A DNA stretch of 64,000 bases, from positions 1-64,000 of the forward strand of contig NC_018331.1 of the NCBI RefSeq assembly GCF_000234665.1. The letters are read 5' to 3'. The notes beneath the pieces are model-generated. The model did no database searches and had not been told where the DNA came from. It worked only from the letters and a program-made list of their open reading frames with translations. Position 1 is the stretch's first letter, and each line of letters opens with the position of its first letter. The translations under genes and the position numbers were made by a program. This DNA comes from Leishmania mexicana MHOM/GT/2001/U1103 (taxonomy: Eukaryota; Euglenozoa; Kinetoplastea; Trypanosomatida; Trypanosomatidae). Shown here piece by piece: positions 1 to 9,819 of this stretch.

Positions 1-213
1 TAACCCTAACCCTAACCCTAACCCTAACCCTAACCCTAACCCTAACCCTAACCCTAACCCTAACCCTAACCCTAACCCTAACCCTAACCCTAACCCTAAC
101 CCTAACCCTAACCCTAACCCTAACCCTAACCCTAACCCTAACCCTAACCCTAACCCTAACCCTAACCCTAACCCTAACCCTAACCCTAACCCTAACCCTA
201 ACCCTAACCCTAA
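1..213. repeat. Telomere repeat tract (CCCTAA)n
   Basis: About 35 uninterrupted TAACCC units start at base 1, written C-rich strand 5'->3'. This is the left chromosome terminus with the G-strand (TTAGGG) running toward the end on the minus strand. No variant units are seen until the tract breaks at 214. TTAGGG is the trypanosomatid telomere repeat. The true length is unknown because assembly ends cut telomeres arbitrarily. Confidence 0.99.
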
Positions 214-354
214 CCCGTACCCTCCCCCGTACCATAACACACGCACACAACAACCTTTAATAGACCACACACACCAAGTCACAACAACACCCGTACCCTC
301 CCCCGTACCATTACACACGCACGCAACAACCTTTAATAGACCACACACACCAAG
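214..354. repeat. Two telomere-associated 76-bp units (LCTAS-like)
   Basis: Unit 1 spans 214-289 and unit 2 spans 290-354, in phase at 76 bp. Each begins with the paired motif CCCGTACCCTCCCCCGTACC, continues through an ACACACGCAC run and AACAACCTTTAATAGACC, and ends in CACACACACCAAG. The copies differ at only a few bases. Leishmania conserved telomere-associated sequences (LCTAS) with conserved sequence boxes sit exactly at this junction. Position and tandem architecture match that description, but I assign the name from memory. Unit 2 decays into unrelated A/C-rich sequence after 354. Confidence 0.85.
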
Positions 355-2269
355 GGATAAAAGCAACACAACCACAGCCATAATCACAACCATCGCCATC
401 ACAATCCTGCACACAGGTCCGCATATAGCGCAGCAGCAACGAAAACAACTAACAATACACACAAATACAGCAGCAGGCTCCACACACACAACACGCGGTG
501 CAGCTAGCGCAGTCGTGCAGTTGGCGCTCCTCCTGACGGCAAACGCCGTCGCAGACGAAAGGCGCATAATCACACACACGATGCAACCCCAACGCGAACC
601 CTTGCCCTAGCCATTGCTGTGCGTGGACTCTTTTTCGGTGGCGCGGATGCGGGCTCGTCAAGCGTTTGCGCGGCTTCCGCCATCGGAGGCGTGGCGAAGT
701 GCTTAGGTACTGGGCCCGTCCTTGCATTCAAGTTTTGCTAGCGGCGGAAGGCCACGACTTCTTTTTCGTTGTGAGGATGCGCAAACGCTTTTGAGGGCGG
801 CGCCACCTGCCTCATTTTGGCTGACGTGTGGTCTCGCGCGGGAAGGAAATGCCTTTTGATTTCAAAGTTCCTCAGGAACTCCGCTGTAGGGCAAGGCCTT
901 CCGAAAGAGCGGGGTTTTTGTCAGCACTCGGTGCGCCGACGGGGAGCAGCGTTGGCGTCGCAGGTGTTCCGCCGCCGCGTAAAGCAGGTCCCGCGCACAG
1001 GCGGGTAGGTTATGGTGGTCCGCGATTCGCAAGACCCAATTACGGACACAGACGCGTTCGGCCCGGCACGGTGCGCAGGCGTCGCGGCGGCGGCTCCGGT
1101 GCACACACAAACGCTTTCCACCGGACGCAAAATAAGGCATTCACACAGAAAAGACGACCACCCAACGGAGTCGCTTCTCGGCGAGCCCACCGGCGGTACG
1201 GCGATCCGACGCGTAGTTATGAACATCGGGAGCTGAGGGACGCCGCGATGGGGCGGCTTTGCGGCAACGGCTTTGGGGAAAACCAAGGCTCAGCCGGCAG
1301 ATGGCGTGGGGGTTGATGCCGGACGTGTTGCTCCCACACGAATCCCTCTGCGAAGCGCGTGCACCAAGGAGCAAGACACCCGGGCTGTGGCACCGTCCTA
1401 CGCGAGAGCCCCCGCATGAGGTCGCAGCCGCGCGGCAGCATCCAGGATACCACCGCTTAACGGAACCGAAGCCACAGAGCACCCTGTCCGAAATGCGAGC
1501 CGGCACGTTGAGGAGAGTCGGCGAGAAGCGGCAGCAACCCCGGCCCGCCATCCCCTGCGATGCCAGTTCTCACATCGAGACGCGCCACACGCACGAGGAG
1601 CAACGGGGGAGAGTGACAGGGCCTATGGCAACGCCAGGGGGGTGACACCTTTCAGCGCGACACGGGCAAGCGAAAGGGGTGCTGCGTGAGCGCAGTGGGT
1701 CTTGAATGGCCGCCAGGTACGAAAAAGAAATAAAGCGACCTTTGCACTAGAAACCAGTAGCCTCCTGCCCGCCTGTTCTTGGCCCGCCCCGCGACGGCGC
1801 AGCCAACGAACCTACGGCAAGCCCGCTGAGGAGAGGCACTACCAAGGCGGCCCAGCGATGCAGCAGAGGTTGGCGGTTGAGAAGCCAGGAGGCCCGTAAG
1901 GGGAAGAAAAAAGGGCGAGGGACGAACACTGAAGGGTGAAGGAGAGCGCCTGTCTCTGTGCAAGCGCACACTTTGTCTTCCTCCTCCCTCACGTGCTCAG
2001 CGAGGGGAGGGGGCAGGGGCACAGTGAAGGGGCGTGTTGTCCTTGCCGATGCTCAGGTCGAGCAGAAGCCTGCACTGCGTACCCAGTATTAGAAGATGGA
2101 CCAACTCGAGTGGAGATAAGGCAGCCCCTTCAGTATGGATACGCGCAGCACCGCTGGAGAAACAAAGTATCTGTGCTGAGGCGGTACCTATCATGGCCGC
2201 GAAGGACTGCAGTGGGTTGCAGATACGACACCAGCATCCTTGATCTGGGCGCCAGCAGAGCTAGTGCGT

Positions 2270-2288
2270 CCCTTCAGGTACTGAAGGG
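2270..2288. repeat. Small inverted repeat, CCCTTCAG-GTA-CTGAAGGG
   Basis: Eight-base perfect arms flank a GTA loop. The same arm core recurs at 2463-2477 with a one-base spacer. Function unknown; it could form a short hairpin in either strand. Confidence 0.6.
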
Positions 2289-2462
2289 TATATATCATGC
2301 TGGCGGCACCTGGCTGCCCGCAGCAACGTCTGCGGGGCCGTTTGGAGTGCGAAGGGTGAGCAAGGAGGCAGAATAAAAGATGATCTCTGGAGTGATGCAG
2401 TCGAACAAAGGTCATGCACCGCACAGGCGAGAGAGCGAAAGAAATCGTGCACAGCTCTCTCC

Positions 2463-2477
2463 CCCTTCACTGAAGGG
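2463..2477. repeat. Small inverted repeat, CCCTTCA-C-TGAAGGG
   Basis: Seven-base perfect arms around a single C, sharing its arm sequence with the inverted repeat at 2270-2288. This is a second occurrence of the same dyad in the subtelomeric block. Confidence 0.6.
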
Positions 2478-2650
2478 AACAATAAAGCGGTTTTTTTTGT
2501 TGCTTCGCTCCTGTTGTCTTCACCTGCTCCGTATGCAATTGCTGCACTACTTGGAGGTCATGTGCTTCTCCTTTTGGTCTCTTCGCCGTGGCAGGCTCGC
2601 TGTTCTCTAGTGCTCTGTGAGTCCGCTCCGCAGGCGCTGTCGATGAGGAG

Positions 2651-4048
2651 CTAGAGATACAGCTGCAGCAGCTTACGGCCCTTCTCCACATGCTCATTGG
2701 TAGGCCCCAGGGCTTCAAAGATGCCTCGAATGACTTGCCGCGCGGGTGTGACCGCCGTGGGCCCTAGGCGGAGATCCTTTGGTACAATGCCGCCTTCCTT
2801 GAGCGCAGATAGCAGCTTCGGTTCCGCGCGGATGAGGCGAAGGCACTCCTCGATCGCCTGCCCGGCCACTCCCTCAACGTAAAAGGCGACAGCGCGCTTC
2901 AAGTGATGCTTGTAAAACTGCGCGGGCTCGCTCACGAGCTCGTCGAACTTAAGAAGCCGCATGTAGTTGTCCGTGTCGGGGTCGTAGTCCACTACCTGAA
3001 TGAGCTCGATGCGCACAACGGCCTCTGCGACGCCGCGCATGTCCCGCGGTGCAAACGGGAACTCCTCGCGCACCCGCGCCGCGAGACGAAATGCCTCGTC
3101 TCGCTGCTTGGATGCCATGGCGCACATCGCAAGCCCGCACAATGCCTCTGGAGCCGAGTTGTAGCAGGGCTCACGCTTCAGCTTTGCCCACAGCTCGGGC
3201 GTCATCTTCTTGTTCGGAACACCGTAGCGCTTCTTCACGACCTCAATGTCCTCCATTGACATGCGAAGTGCCTTTTCGAAGAGTTGTTTGCCTTTCGCAG
3301 GGTCGCCGGCTTGCATCTTGCCGTGCGCCGCGGCAATGAGGGTCATGGCGTTCTCGTCGTCATTGTCCTGACGTCTTATCTTTTGAAATAAGGAGAGGCC
3401 CTCAGACTCGTTCTTGGATTCCAGCTTGGCGTAGTCGATAAACGCCTCCACGGCCTCCTTCACGTGCGATTCGCTGACAACCCCGATCATCTTGTCGCAG
3501 AAGACCTTGTTGCGCACAAAGTAGATCAAGGGAAACATGTGCGGATCAATTTGAAACTTGGCCATCAGCCCCGGCTCCTGTAGGCAGTCCACCGTGCCGA
3601 GCTTGATCGCTAGTCCTGCGTCCTTGCCAAATTCTTGATACACATCGCCGAACTTTTCGCCCTTGAGGCGGCGATTCGCCTGATCTACCTGGTGGCAAAG
3701 CAGCTCCGTGTACTGCTTCACATCGGGGTGGTTGGTGACCATGAAGTACAGAAGCAAAGGAACCCTCGACTCCATCTCAGTCGTAATGTTCTTGGAGGTG
3801 ACCTGCACAACCCCAAGAAAGGGGTCGCGCCGCCCAGCAGGTGTGGAAGAGGGTTGGTGGGTCTGCTGTCCCGTTGCACCTGTGCTCGTGTGGGAGGTGG
3901 AAGCCCAGCGCTGCTGCGTCGCGCGTGCTGGTGCCGTACGGGCAACAGGAGTCGACGAGGTCACAAGGCAGCCCAAACTAGTCCAGCTGCCCGACGAGCG
4001 CGCGCGCTGAGCGGCGCTGAAAAGGGCGGTGCGCGAAAGACGTCGCAT
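2651..4048 (-). CDS. Mitochondrial thioredoxin-fold/TPR protein (CnoX/YbbN-like)
   Basis: 465 residues. The N terminus (MRRLSRTALFSAAQRAR, then Ser/Thr/Ala-rich to about 75) looks like a mitochondrial presequence. Residues ~85-205 read as a thioredoxin fold: a hydrophobic strand (VPLLLYFMVT), a TVDCLQEPGLMAKFQI element, a cis-Pro-type FPLIYF strand and a final helix. The CxxC active site is absent, so it is not a classical redox thioredoxin. Residues ~235-420 are helical and resemble TPR-like repeats. This order matches bacterial YbbN/CnoX, a chaperone-linked protein; equivalence is inferred from architecture only. The frame stays open upstream to 4609 and contains another ATG at 4489. A pyrimidine tract ending in AG at 4099-4100 places the mRNA start after it, which supports the ATG at 4048. 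It is the most telomere-proximal gene. Confidence 0.8.
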   Translation of the reverse strand: MRRLSRTALFSAAQRARSSGSWTSLGCLVTSSTPVARTAPARATQQRWASTSHTSTGATGQQTHQPSSTPAGRRDPFLGVVQVTSKNITTEMESRVPLLLYFMVTNHPDVKQYTELLCHQVDQANRRLKGEKFGDVYQEFGKDAGLAIKLGTVDCLQEPGLMAKFQIDPHMFPLIYFVRNKVFCDKMIGVVSESHVKEAVEAFIDYAKLESKNESEGLSLFQKIRRQDNDDENAMTLIAAAHGKMQAGDPAKGKQLFEKALRMSMEDIEVVKKRYGVPNKKMTPELWAKLKREPCYNSAPEALCGLAMCAMASKQRDEAFRLAARVREEFPFAPRDMRGVAEAVVRIELIQVVDYDPDTDNYMRLLKFDELVSEPAQFYKHHLKRAVAFYVEGVAGQAIEECLRLIRAEPKLLSALKEGGIVPKDLRLGPTAVTPARQVIRGIFEALGPTNEHVEKGRKLLQLYL

Positions 4049-4854
4049 TTGCCAACGGACAGACAGTGTCGGAAGGGAGGCAAAACGATAGGGGACGGCT
4101 GAAGGGGAGAGAGAAGGTGAACGGCTGGCGTTGCATGCCTGGACACTAGCGGAGAAAACAAAACAGAAAAGGAGGAGGGGCCAAGGGCATCGAGGAGACG
4201 TTGACGAAGAGCGTGGGAGCTGAGCAATGAAGGGCGTCCCGTCCGCAAAGGCGCTGGGGTGAAAAGATAATATACAGAGTACTGGTGAGAAGGCAAGCAC
4301 TCTGCCAGGTCGCGCTTCCCTCGTTGCCACGGCACATGAGCTGGCAAAGTGCGTGAAGGTGACTCTATATATACATATTCTTTTAACCGGCTTTTGCCAT
4401 TCCCCATCATCTGTGCGTCCAAAAGCACGTCTCTGTGTACACAGATGCGTGGGAGTGCGGGCGCAGCTTGCGGGCCTCTCACGGTTCATGTGCGCTGCTT
4501 CACTCGCCGCGATTCTATAGGGAGAGAGAAAGAGTGGAATTGGGAGACAAAAGAAACAAGACAGTACGAGGAGGGGAAGGGGTTCGCCCTTCCTTGTGCG
4601 CGGCAGCACATGTCAAGGTGCAGAAGGCGCAGCGGGGCCAGCAAAAGCACCCCCGGAGAGCGTCGTGGCATCATGCGCATACGCGCAGGCACGCAAAGGG
4701 GTCACAACAAAGCCGCAACAGCGTGGCACACCGGTCACACCGAACAAAAAGAATGCAAGAAGAGGAGGAGGCAAAACAAGCACGGAGAGGGCAGAAGGGC
4801 ACGAGGTGGGGTTCCAATTCTTTGAAAACAGAAAAGTCAAAGCAGAAGGGATGC
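4049..4854. other. Intergenic: meckelin 3' UTR / Trx-TPR 5' UTR
   Basis: No gene seen. It holds the trans-splice signal at 4099-4121 and a mixed purine-rich (plus strand) stretch with a TATATATACATA run near 4371. Open frames on the plus strand that run into 5283 are antisense shadows of meckelin. Confidence 0.7.
4099..4121 (-). promoter_or_regulatory. Polypyrimidine tract and AG trans-splice acceptor
   Basis: Read on the minus strand, a 21-base C/T-rich tract (4101-4121) is followed directly by AG (4099-4100), 51 bases before the ATG at 4048. This is the expected spliced-leader acceptor layout and decides the start of the downstream gene. Confidence 0.65.
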
Positions 4855-7800
4855 CTACAAGAAAAAGCGATCATCAATCATCGTCTTTTGACTCAAGTTC
4901 ACGAGCCCCTCACGGACGCGGTAGAAGTGAACGACAACCTCCACCACAAATGCCAGCACCATGGCGACGTAGAAGTTGTGCAGCGCCACGTCGATCGCGG
5001 CAAACAGGGCCGCGTAGAGCACGAAGAGATCAAAGTCAAGCCCGCACAGAAACGCGCGGCCATACGACTGAACGTCGTCGATGAAGAAGAGATCCTTGCC
5101 GCAATGATCGCCGCGCTGCGGCCCGTTCATGTACATGACGTTGGGCGGGAAGTCGAGCCACTTTTGCAGCACAAACTTCACCAGAAGCGTGCTCTCCGCG
5201 CGACGCACGCTTTGCTGGAAGGCGTAGTTAATGCGGTCGCGAATAGCCAAGGTCGTCTGTGTGTAGACGCAGAGTTGTTGTGAAAAGCCGAAGAGAAAAC
5301 GGACATAGTGCCACTGAGATGGGATGATGGTGCGCTCGCGCTTCAGAAGCGATCGTTGGTTCTCGATATGCATCTCCATGTAGCACATGTAAAGATATTG
5401 GCGGGTGTATGGTCCGAGATACACTTCAAAAGACTGGCACTTGCTCTGGCCTCCCAAGCCGCGTACGGGCAGGTTTCCCTGAGCCTCAAGAAACAGGTTG
5501 TTCTGGAACTCCTCCATACTAACGTCGGCGTGGGCGTGAATGGACTCGCCATGGACGTAGAAGCCCCACTGTTGCTCCAAGAGGATAATGATGGAGATGT
5601 TCGACACGGAACACAGGTCGACGAACGCCTGCAGGGGGTGTACAACGACGAAGCGATAGTAAATCTGGTACTCGAGCAAGTATAGGACTAGTGCCACCGC
5701 CACCCAAAAGAAGGTGTCAATCGCGACGCGGAGAGTGTCGAACGAGACGGTCATGCCGTCCACCTGCCGTGACCCGCGCGGAACGCTGGCAGACATGTTC
5801 TTGTAGTCGAGGCCAACCAGAAACAAGAGAATGATCGTCATGTTCAGCAGTGGGCACCAGTAGCGCAGTGTCTGCAACTCGTTCAGCGCGTTCGCCACGA
5901 ACGTTGAGCGCCACATGCTCACTGGCACAACCTTGTTTTCACGGAGCAGCTGCCCTTTGGATCGCTCCCAGTCAATGACAAAGTAGTCTGCATTGCACTG
6001 CTCGGCTAGCCGGTACAGCACCGTGACCCCTTTCGCCGTGACGGCGACGTATAGCATCGCGTTCACGTACACGTCGCCTAGCCGCATTGCGCGCGACAAA
6101 GACGACTGCCTCTTATATGCGATGAACATGTACCACGACGCAAGGGCGACAGCGAGGAAGAAGGTGTTGCTGATGTGGTTGCACAGGTACACAAAGAACC
6201 GCAGTGCTGCGGCGCAATCAAGAACGAGGTACTGTCGCCGTCGCATCCAGCCGTACGTGCGCGCCCACGCCGAGAAAAAACACAAGGCACACAAGACGAT
6301 AACCGTAACCTTCAGTCCGTGGCTTACAGAGTCGGTGCTGGACAGGTAATAGGAGCGCATCTCGCAGTGGAGTGTGTAGTCGGGATGACCGCTGGTGTTG
6401 AGCGGCCTTTGGCGCTCTTTTTCGGGGTCGTCCGTGGGCGCTGCATCGGCTATCGTGGATACCATCTTCGATGCGTACTGAAGCACGACAAGTGGAGTCG
6501 CAATGTAACGATCGTCGCGGTGATCAGTCCCTAGAACTAGACTGGCGCTGCGTAGCGCTGTCACATAGCTGGGCAGCGAACGAAGCGGGGTACTGCCGCT
6601 GCCACCCACGTTGTCGTAGGCGTAGAACCGCCGTCGGAAACCGCCGTCGGAAAAGGCGCCGTCGGAAGCGACAGCGCTGCCGCGGTACAGCCACGGGTCG
6701 TGAAACGTCGCGGGCTCGAATTCGTAGTTGGAGTAATCGATGAGCAGGGGTACAGGCATCAGCCGCGATGCGTTCAATGGGTGCCGCAGGTAAACCTCAT
6801 AGAATAGAGTGCCGTTTGCGCGAAGGAACCAATGCCAGTTCACATGGCACGATGTGGCGCGTGTGTCACCGGCGGCGAAAAATGTCTGTAACTCGGTGTT
6901 CTTGAGAAAGCACGGGTTGACTTGGTTCACCATGGTTTGATATCCGAGCCAGTTGCCGTACAGATCGAACGCCGACAAGACAAACTGCAGCTTTTCGCGC
7001 GCCGAGAGGCGGAGCTCCGTCGTCACGTTGCTCAAAACATCGGCGTTGCTGCGGGTGTAGTAGAGCCATGGAAGCCCGTCTACCGTCTCACACCACAAAT
7101 CGTCGCATGGCTTGCTCTGCTTGATATGCTGGTACAGTGCGCACGGCACGGCAGTGAGATGATAGTCCATCACAACGCACAGGTTTGCCAGCAGATTGCA
7201 CGCGGTGCTGTTGCCGCGACTGCACAGCAGGGCAGCGCCAAGCGAGTACGTCTGTACAGGAAAAACCCTAGTCACAGGCCCGGCCGCGCCGCTGTTGTCG
7301 ATGTTCGGTGGAGAAAGGGCCGTCGACGTTCCTGAGGCTGCGGCGGCCATTGACTCGTACGCCTCGGTTGGCACACAGGAGCCATCGTAAAGCATCGTGA
7401 AGCTGTCGCTGCAACGGCACTCTCCACTGCTCTCGTCGAGTGCATACGGAAATGAGCAGGTCACGCATGCTGAGGACGCGCATGGGGCGCACATCGCCGC
7501 TGTCAGCAGAAGCGTGCCAACCTGCTTCGCCAAGACGCTCCCCGAAGCGCACACACATGTTCGTGCGGCTTCGTCGTACGTGGCATCGGCCAAGCAAGTC
7601 AGCTGACGGTCTCCTCCACACGGGAGACAGTACGCGGACGCGTTGACAGCGCCCGCATCGCTCACCATCATTTTCTGCGCGGCGCAGTCCACACACGCTT
7701 GCGTACCAGTGCTGGCGTCCACGTGCAACGCGTAGCCCACATCGCACACGCACGTCCCCTGTACTCGGCGAGCGTGTACAGGGCACGCCTGACAGCTGCG

Positions 7801-7944
7801 GTCTGCGACATCCAGCATGAAGTCAAGCGTCTCACAGTCCGTGTTCACCTGGGATGCCGCACCAACAGCGCAAACAATCATCAACAGCAGAGTGCCTATT
7901 CTCCAGCCGCTGGTCCAACACGGCGATGAGCACGACTGCGGCAT
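4855..7944 (-). CDS. MKS3: Meckelin (TMEM67/MKS3 family)
   Basis: 1,029 residues, close to the length of animal meckelins. A signal peptide (about 1-31) leads into a cysteine-rich extracellular region (37-190) and a large N-glycosylation-site-bearing ectodomain to about 540. Membrane segments lie near 543-562, 583-611, 700-712, 739-757 and 973-1006. The segment around 776-816 (DLCSVSNISIIILLE, then GFYVHGESIHAHADVSMEEF) is the meckelin signature, and the C terminus DDRFFL is also typical. Meckelin is a transition-zone membrane protein of cilia in the MKS module. Here it would act at the base of the flagellum. The start is the ATG at 7942-7944, directly before the signal peptide. Family assignment is firm; localisation is inferred from the family. 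Confidence 0.95.
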   Translation of the reverse strand: MPQSCSSPCWTSGWRIGTLLLMIVCAVGAASQVNTDCETLDFMLDVADRSCQACPVHARRVQGTCVCDVGYALHVDASTGTQACVDCAAQKMMVSDAGAVNASAYCLPCGGDRQLTCLADATYDEAARTCVCASGSVLAKQVGTLLLTAAMCAPCASSACVTCSFPYALDESSGECRCSDSFTMLYDGSCVPTEAYESMAAAASGTSTALSPPNIDNSGAAGPVTRVFPVQTYSLGAALLCSRGNSTACNLLANLCVVMDYHLTAVPCALYQHIKQSKPCDDLWCETVDGLPWLYYTRSNADVLSNVTTELRLSAREKLQFVLSAFDLYGNWLGYQTMVNQVNPCFLKNTELQTFFAAGDTRATSCHVNWHWFLRANGTLFYEVYLRHPLNASRLMPVPLLIDYSNYEFEPATFHDPWLYRGSAVASDGAFSDGGFRRRFYAYDNVGGSGSTPLRSLPSYVTALRSASLVLGTDHRDDRYIATPLVVLQYASKMVSTIADAAPTDDPEKERQRPLNTSGHPDYTLHCEMRSYYLSSTDSVSHGLKVTVIVLCALCFFSAWARTYGWMRRRQYLVLDCAAALRFFVYLCNHISNTFFLAVALASWYMFIAYKRQSSLSRAMRLGDVYVNAMLYVAVTAKGVTVLYRLAEQCNADYFVIDWERSKGQLLRENKVVPVSMWRSTFVANALNELQTLRYWCPLLNMTIILLFLVGLDYKNMSASVPRGSRQVDGMTVSFDTLRVAIDTFFWVAVALVLYLLEYQIYYRFVVVHPLQAFVDLCSVSNISIIILLEQQWGFYVHGESIHAHADVSMEEFQNNLFLEAQGNLPVRGLGGQSKCQSFEVYLGPYTRQYLYMCYMEMHIENQRSLLKRERTIIPSQWHYVRFLFGFSQQLCVYTQTTLAIRDRINYAFQQSVRRAESTLLVKFVLQKWLDFPPNVMYMNGPQRGDHCGKDLFFIDDVQSYGRAFLCGLDFDLFVLYAALFAAIDVALHNFYVAMVLAFVVEVVVHFYRVREGLVNLSQKTMIDDRFFL

Positions 7945-8811
7945 CTTGCTCGTTGAGATGGTGGAGCGTGCGGTAGATGGAAGCGGTGTACAAGACGAAA
8001 ACAGCAGAGAGGTCTGTTCAACTGGTGAGAGGATGTAGGGGATACTGAGGTGCCTTTATCTGTACGTCTATAGATGTTTACTCGTGTATGGGTGTAACGT
8101 ACGCCTCTATGGATGCAACGTGTGTCTACGTCAACACGCCTGCGTCGCTGGGGTGTGTCGGATGAGGTGAAAAAGGCCGAGTGGACCAAACGCACACCTT
8201 TTTCTCGGCATCTACTTTTTTCTGCTATTTTATTTTGTGCAGTCGGCGTGCGGTTCTTTTGTTCGCAGCGTGCTCTGGCGACTGTGTTTGTGTGTGTGTG
8301 TGGCCCAGTAAAGGGGAGGGGGTGTTGTACGAGCAATCAGAACACATTGTGAAGGTAAGGATGACATGAAACGGGGTCAAAGTGGCAGGCACAACGTCCA
8401 TTGCAATCAGGCGACTGAGTCAAGGCGGAGGACAGAGGAAAGGAAGAACAGCATATTCTTTTCTCTTCATGGCGGCTCTCTCGCATTCACCAAAGCGCTC
8501 AAGGAGTCACGCAGACACGTGAAACGTGGCTCGCCTTTCCGTTGCCTCATTACCAGTGCACTCACGTGTACAGCAATGACGGTGGCTGTGAAAAGCGGCA
8601 GGGATGTTGCCGAAGCTCCGACCCGCTCTCTTGCAATTCTGTGGGGAAGCTTCTGTCTCGTCGTACTTCCATTTGCACCTCAGATGGTTCCTTTGCGACT
8701 GCGCGTGTTGAGTGCAGCGACACACACAGACACACAGGCACGCAGCGCACAGGGAATATGGCGAGACTATCAGTTCGCGTTGCCGCGCACACGCACGCCA
8801 GTGTCATGATA
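7945..8811. other. Intergenic: QTRT2-like 3' UTR / meckelin 5' UTR
   Basis: No gene seen. Several C/T tracts with AG lie upstream of the meckelin ATG on the minus strand (near 7975-8040), so the acceptor cannot be singled out. A TG run lies near 8288-8302. Antisense open frames across 8542-9162 are shadows. Confidence 0.65.
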
Positions 8812-9819
8812 TCACAGTGCGGAACCGACGCGACTCACAAGGGCCTCACGCGTTGGCGCGCTGGCGCACCTGTAGGCCCGGACGAGTCGAACCACCTGCG
8901 CAAGATTATGCATTACCAAAAGAATGTCGCTGTTCATTTCCTGAACGGTAAGAAGATGGTGCAGGTAAGCGCGGCAGTGCCGCTTGCAGGTGAAGCAGTC
9001 GCACCCCTCAGCGATAGGGTTGATGTCGAGTGCAAACATGTTGTCGTTCAAGTCCAGAAGAGGTACAACAGACTCTGGGGCCGTCGTCGTCTCCTCCAAG
9101 GGAAGAAGCAGAGCTACACCTTTTTCGGCCAGCGTCCACGGCAGTGGGCACTCCATCAGTGACACGTTGCTCACCATGGCGGCAAGAATCGCAGAAATGC
9201 TGGGCGCAACGCACATTGTGCACTTTTTTGGCGATAGCTGCAGTGCTTGAAGGGTTTGGAAAAACTCGTAGCTGTTCTCCCCGCGAGGCACAGCGTCAAT
9301 GTAGCCACCATCGTGTGTGCATCCAGCCGAGATGGACGGCAGAATAGTGCACCCCAGGTCCGATGCCTCTTCGGTCTTGGCCAGCCACGTTTCCGAGCGA
9401 GTGGTGGCGACGCGTCGTCGCTTGTTCAGTGGCTCACAAAGAGGAACAGATTCGTGTACGGCCACCGCCAAATTTGGCCGCGTCGCCATGACTACATCAC
9501 GCCATTTCTCAAAGGAAACCACGGCCCGGCCTCTCTCGTTATCACCGGCTACCGTGGTGTCGGTGGAGGACGCACTTGCGTGCAGGCCGTGGAAAGACGA
9601 GCGCAGCGTCAGCACAGTCTTGTACCCGCTCAGACCGCAGTACGTGCTTAACGGCATCCCGGCCTCGATGCATGGCTTCACAAAGTCCATCGCCTCAAAG
9701 ACGCTGGTGGCCAGGATTCGCTCCGATGGTTCGAGAATCGCGTTCGCCTGCGCCGGCGTCAAGGTCGGAACGGCACCCCGCTTCGTCGGAATCACTAAGA
9801 ACGGGCCTTGGGCGTCCAT
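8812..9819 (-). CDS. QTRT2: Queuine tRNA-ribosyltransferase accessory subunit 2 (QTRT2-like)
   Basis: 335 residues from the only plausible ATG; the open frame to 9927 has no other ATG. The C-terminal zinc site is clear: C273-x-C275-x2-C278 followed by H304, within CDCFTCKRHCRAYLHHLL and LLVMHNL. This matches the eukaryotic accessory subunit better than the catalytic TGT. The N-terminal LVIPTKRGAVPTLTP fits the first strand of the family's barrel. In eukaryotes this subunit pairs with QTRT1 to exchange guanine-34 for queuine in GUN-anticodon tRNAs. The catalytic partner is not in this window. The chain is shorter than human QTRT2, mostly in the middle. Confidence 0.9.
   Translation of the reverse strand: MDAQGPFLVIPTKRGAVPTLTPAQANAILEPSERILATSVFEAMDFVKPCIEAGMPLSTYCGLSGYKTVLTLRSSFHGLHASASSTDTTVAGDNERGRAVVSFEKWRDVVMATRPNLAVAVHESVPLCEPLNKRRRVATTRSETWLAKTEEASDLGCTILPSISAGCTHDGGYIDAVPRGENSYEFFQTLQALQLSPKKCTMCVAPSISAILAAMVSNVSLMECPLPWTLAEKGVALLLPLEETTTAPESVVPLLDLNDNMFALDINPIAEGCDCFTCKRHCRAYLHHLLTVQEMNSDILLVMHNLAQVVRLVRAYRCASAPTREALVSRVGSAL

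Larger units (their letters stand above)
355..2650. other. Subtelomeric gene-free block
   Basis: Open frames here are short, overlap on both strands and show no recognisable domain, so I see no gene. The sequence is moderately GC-rich and not simple, unlike the pyrimidine-rich gaps between genes elsewhere. Two small inverted repeats with CCCTTCA/TGAAGGG arms lie at 2270-2288 and 2463-2477, with half sites near 1930, 2024 and 2126. The last few hundred bases, including the T8 run near 2491, are probably the 3' UTR of the first gene, which reads leftward into this block. Confidence 0.7.

Noticed and set aside
828..1316. 162-codon plus-strand frame in the subtelomere, plus overlapping minus-strand frames at 921-1551
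   Set aside because: Frames overlap on both strands, lack any domain and would be antisense to the cluster.
4049..4609. N-terminal extension of the thioredoxin-fold gene including an in-frame ATG at 4489
   Set aside because: A strong pyrimidine tract and AG at 4099 would remove it from the mRNA, and the sequence is UTR-like while the downstream ATG opens a mitochondrial presequence.
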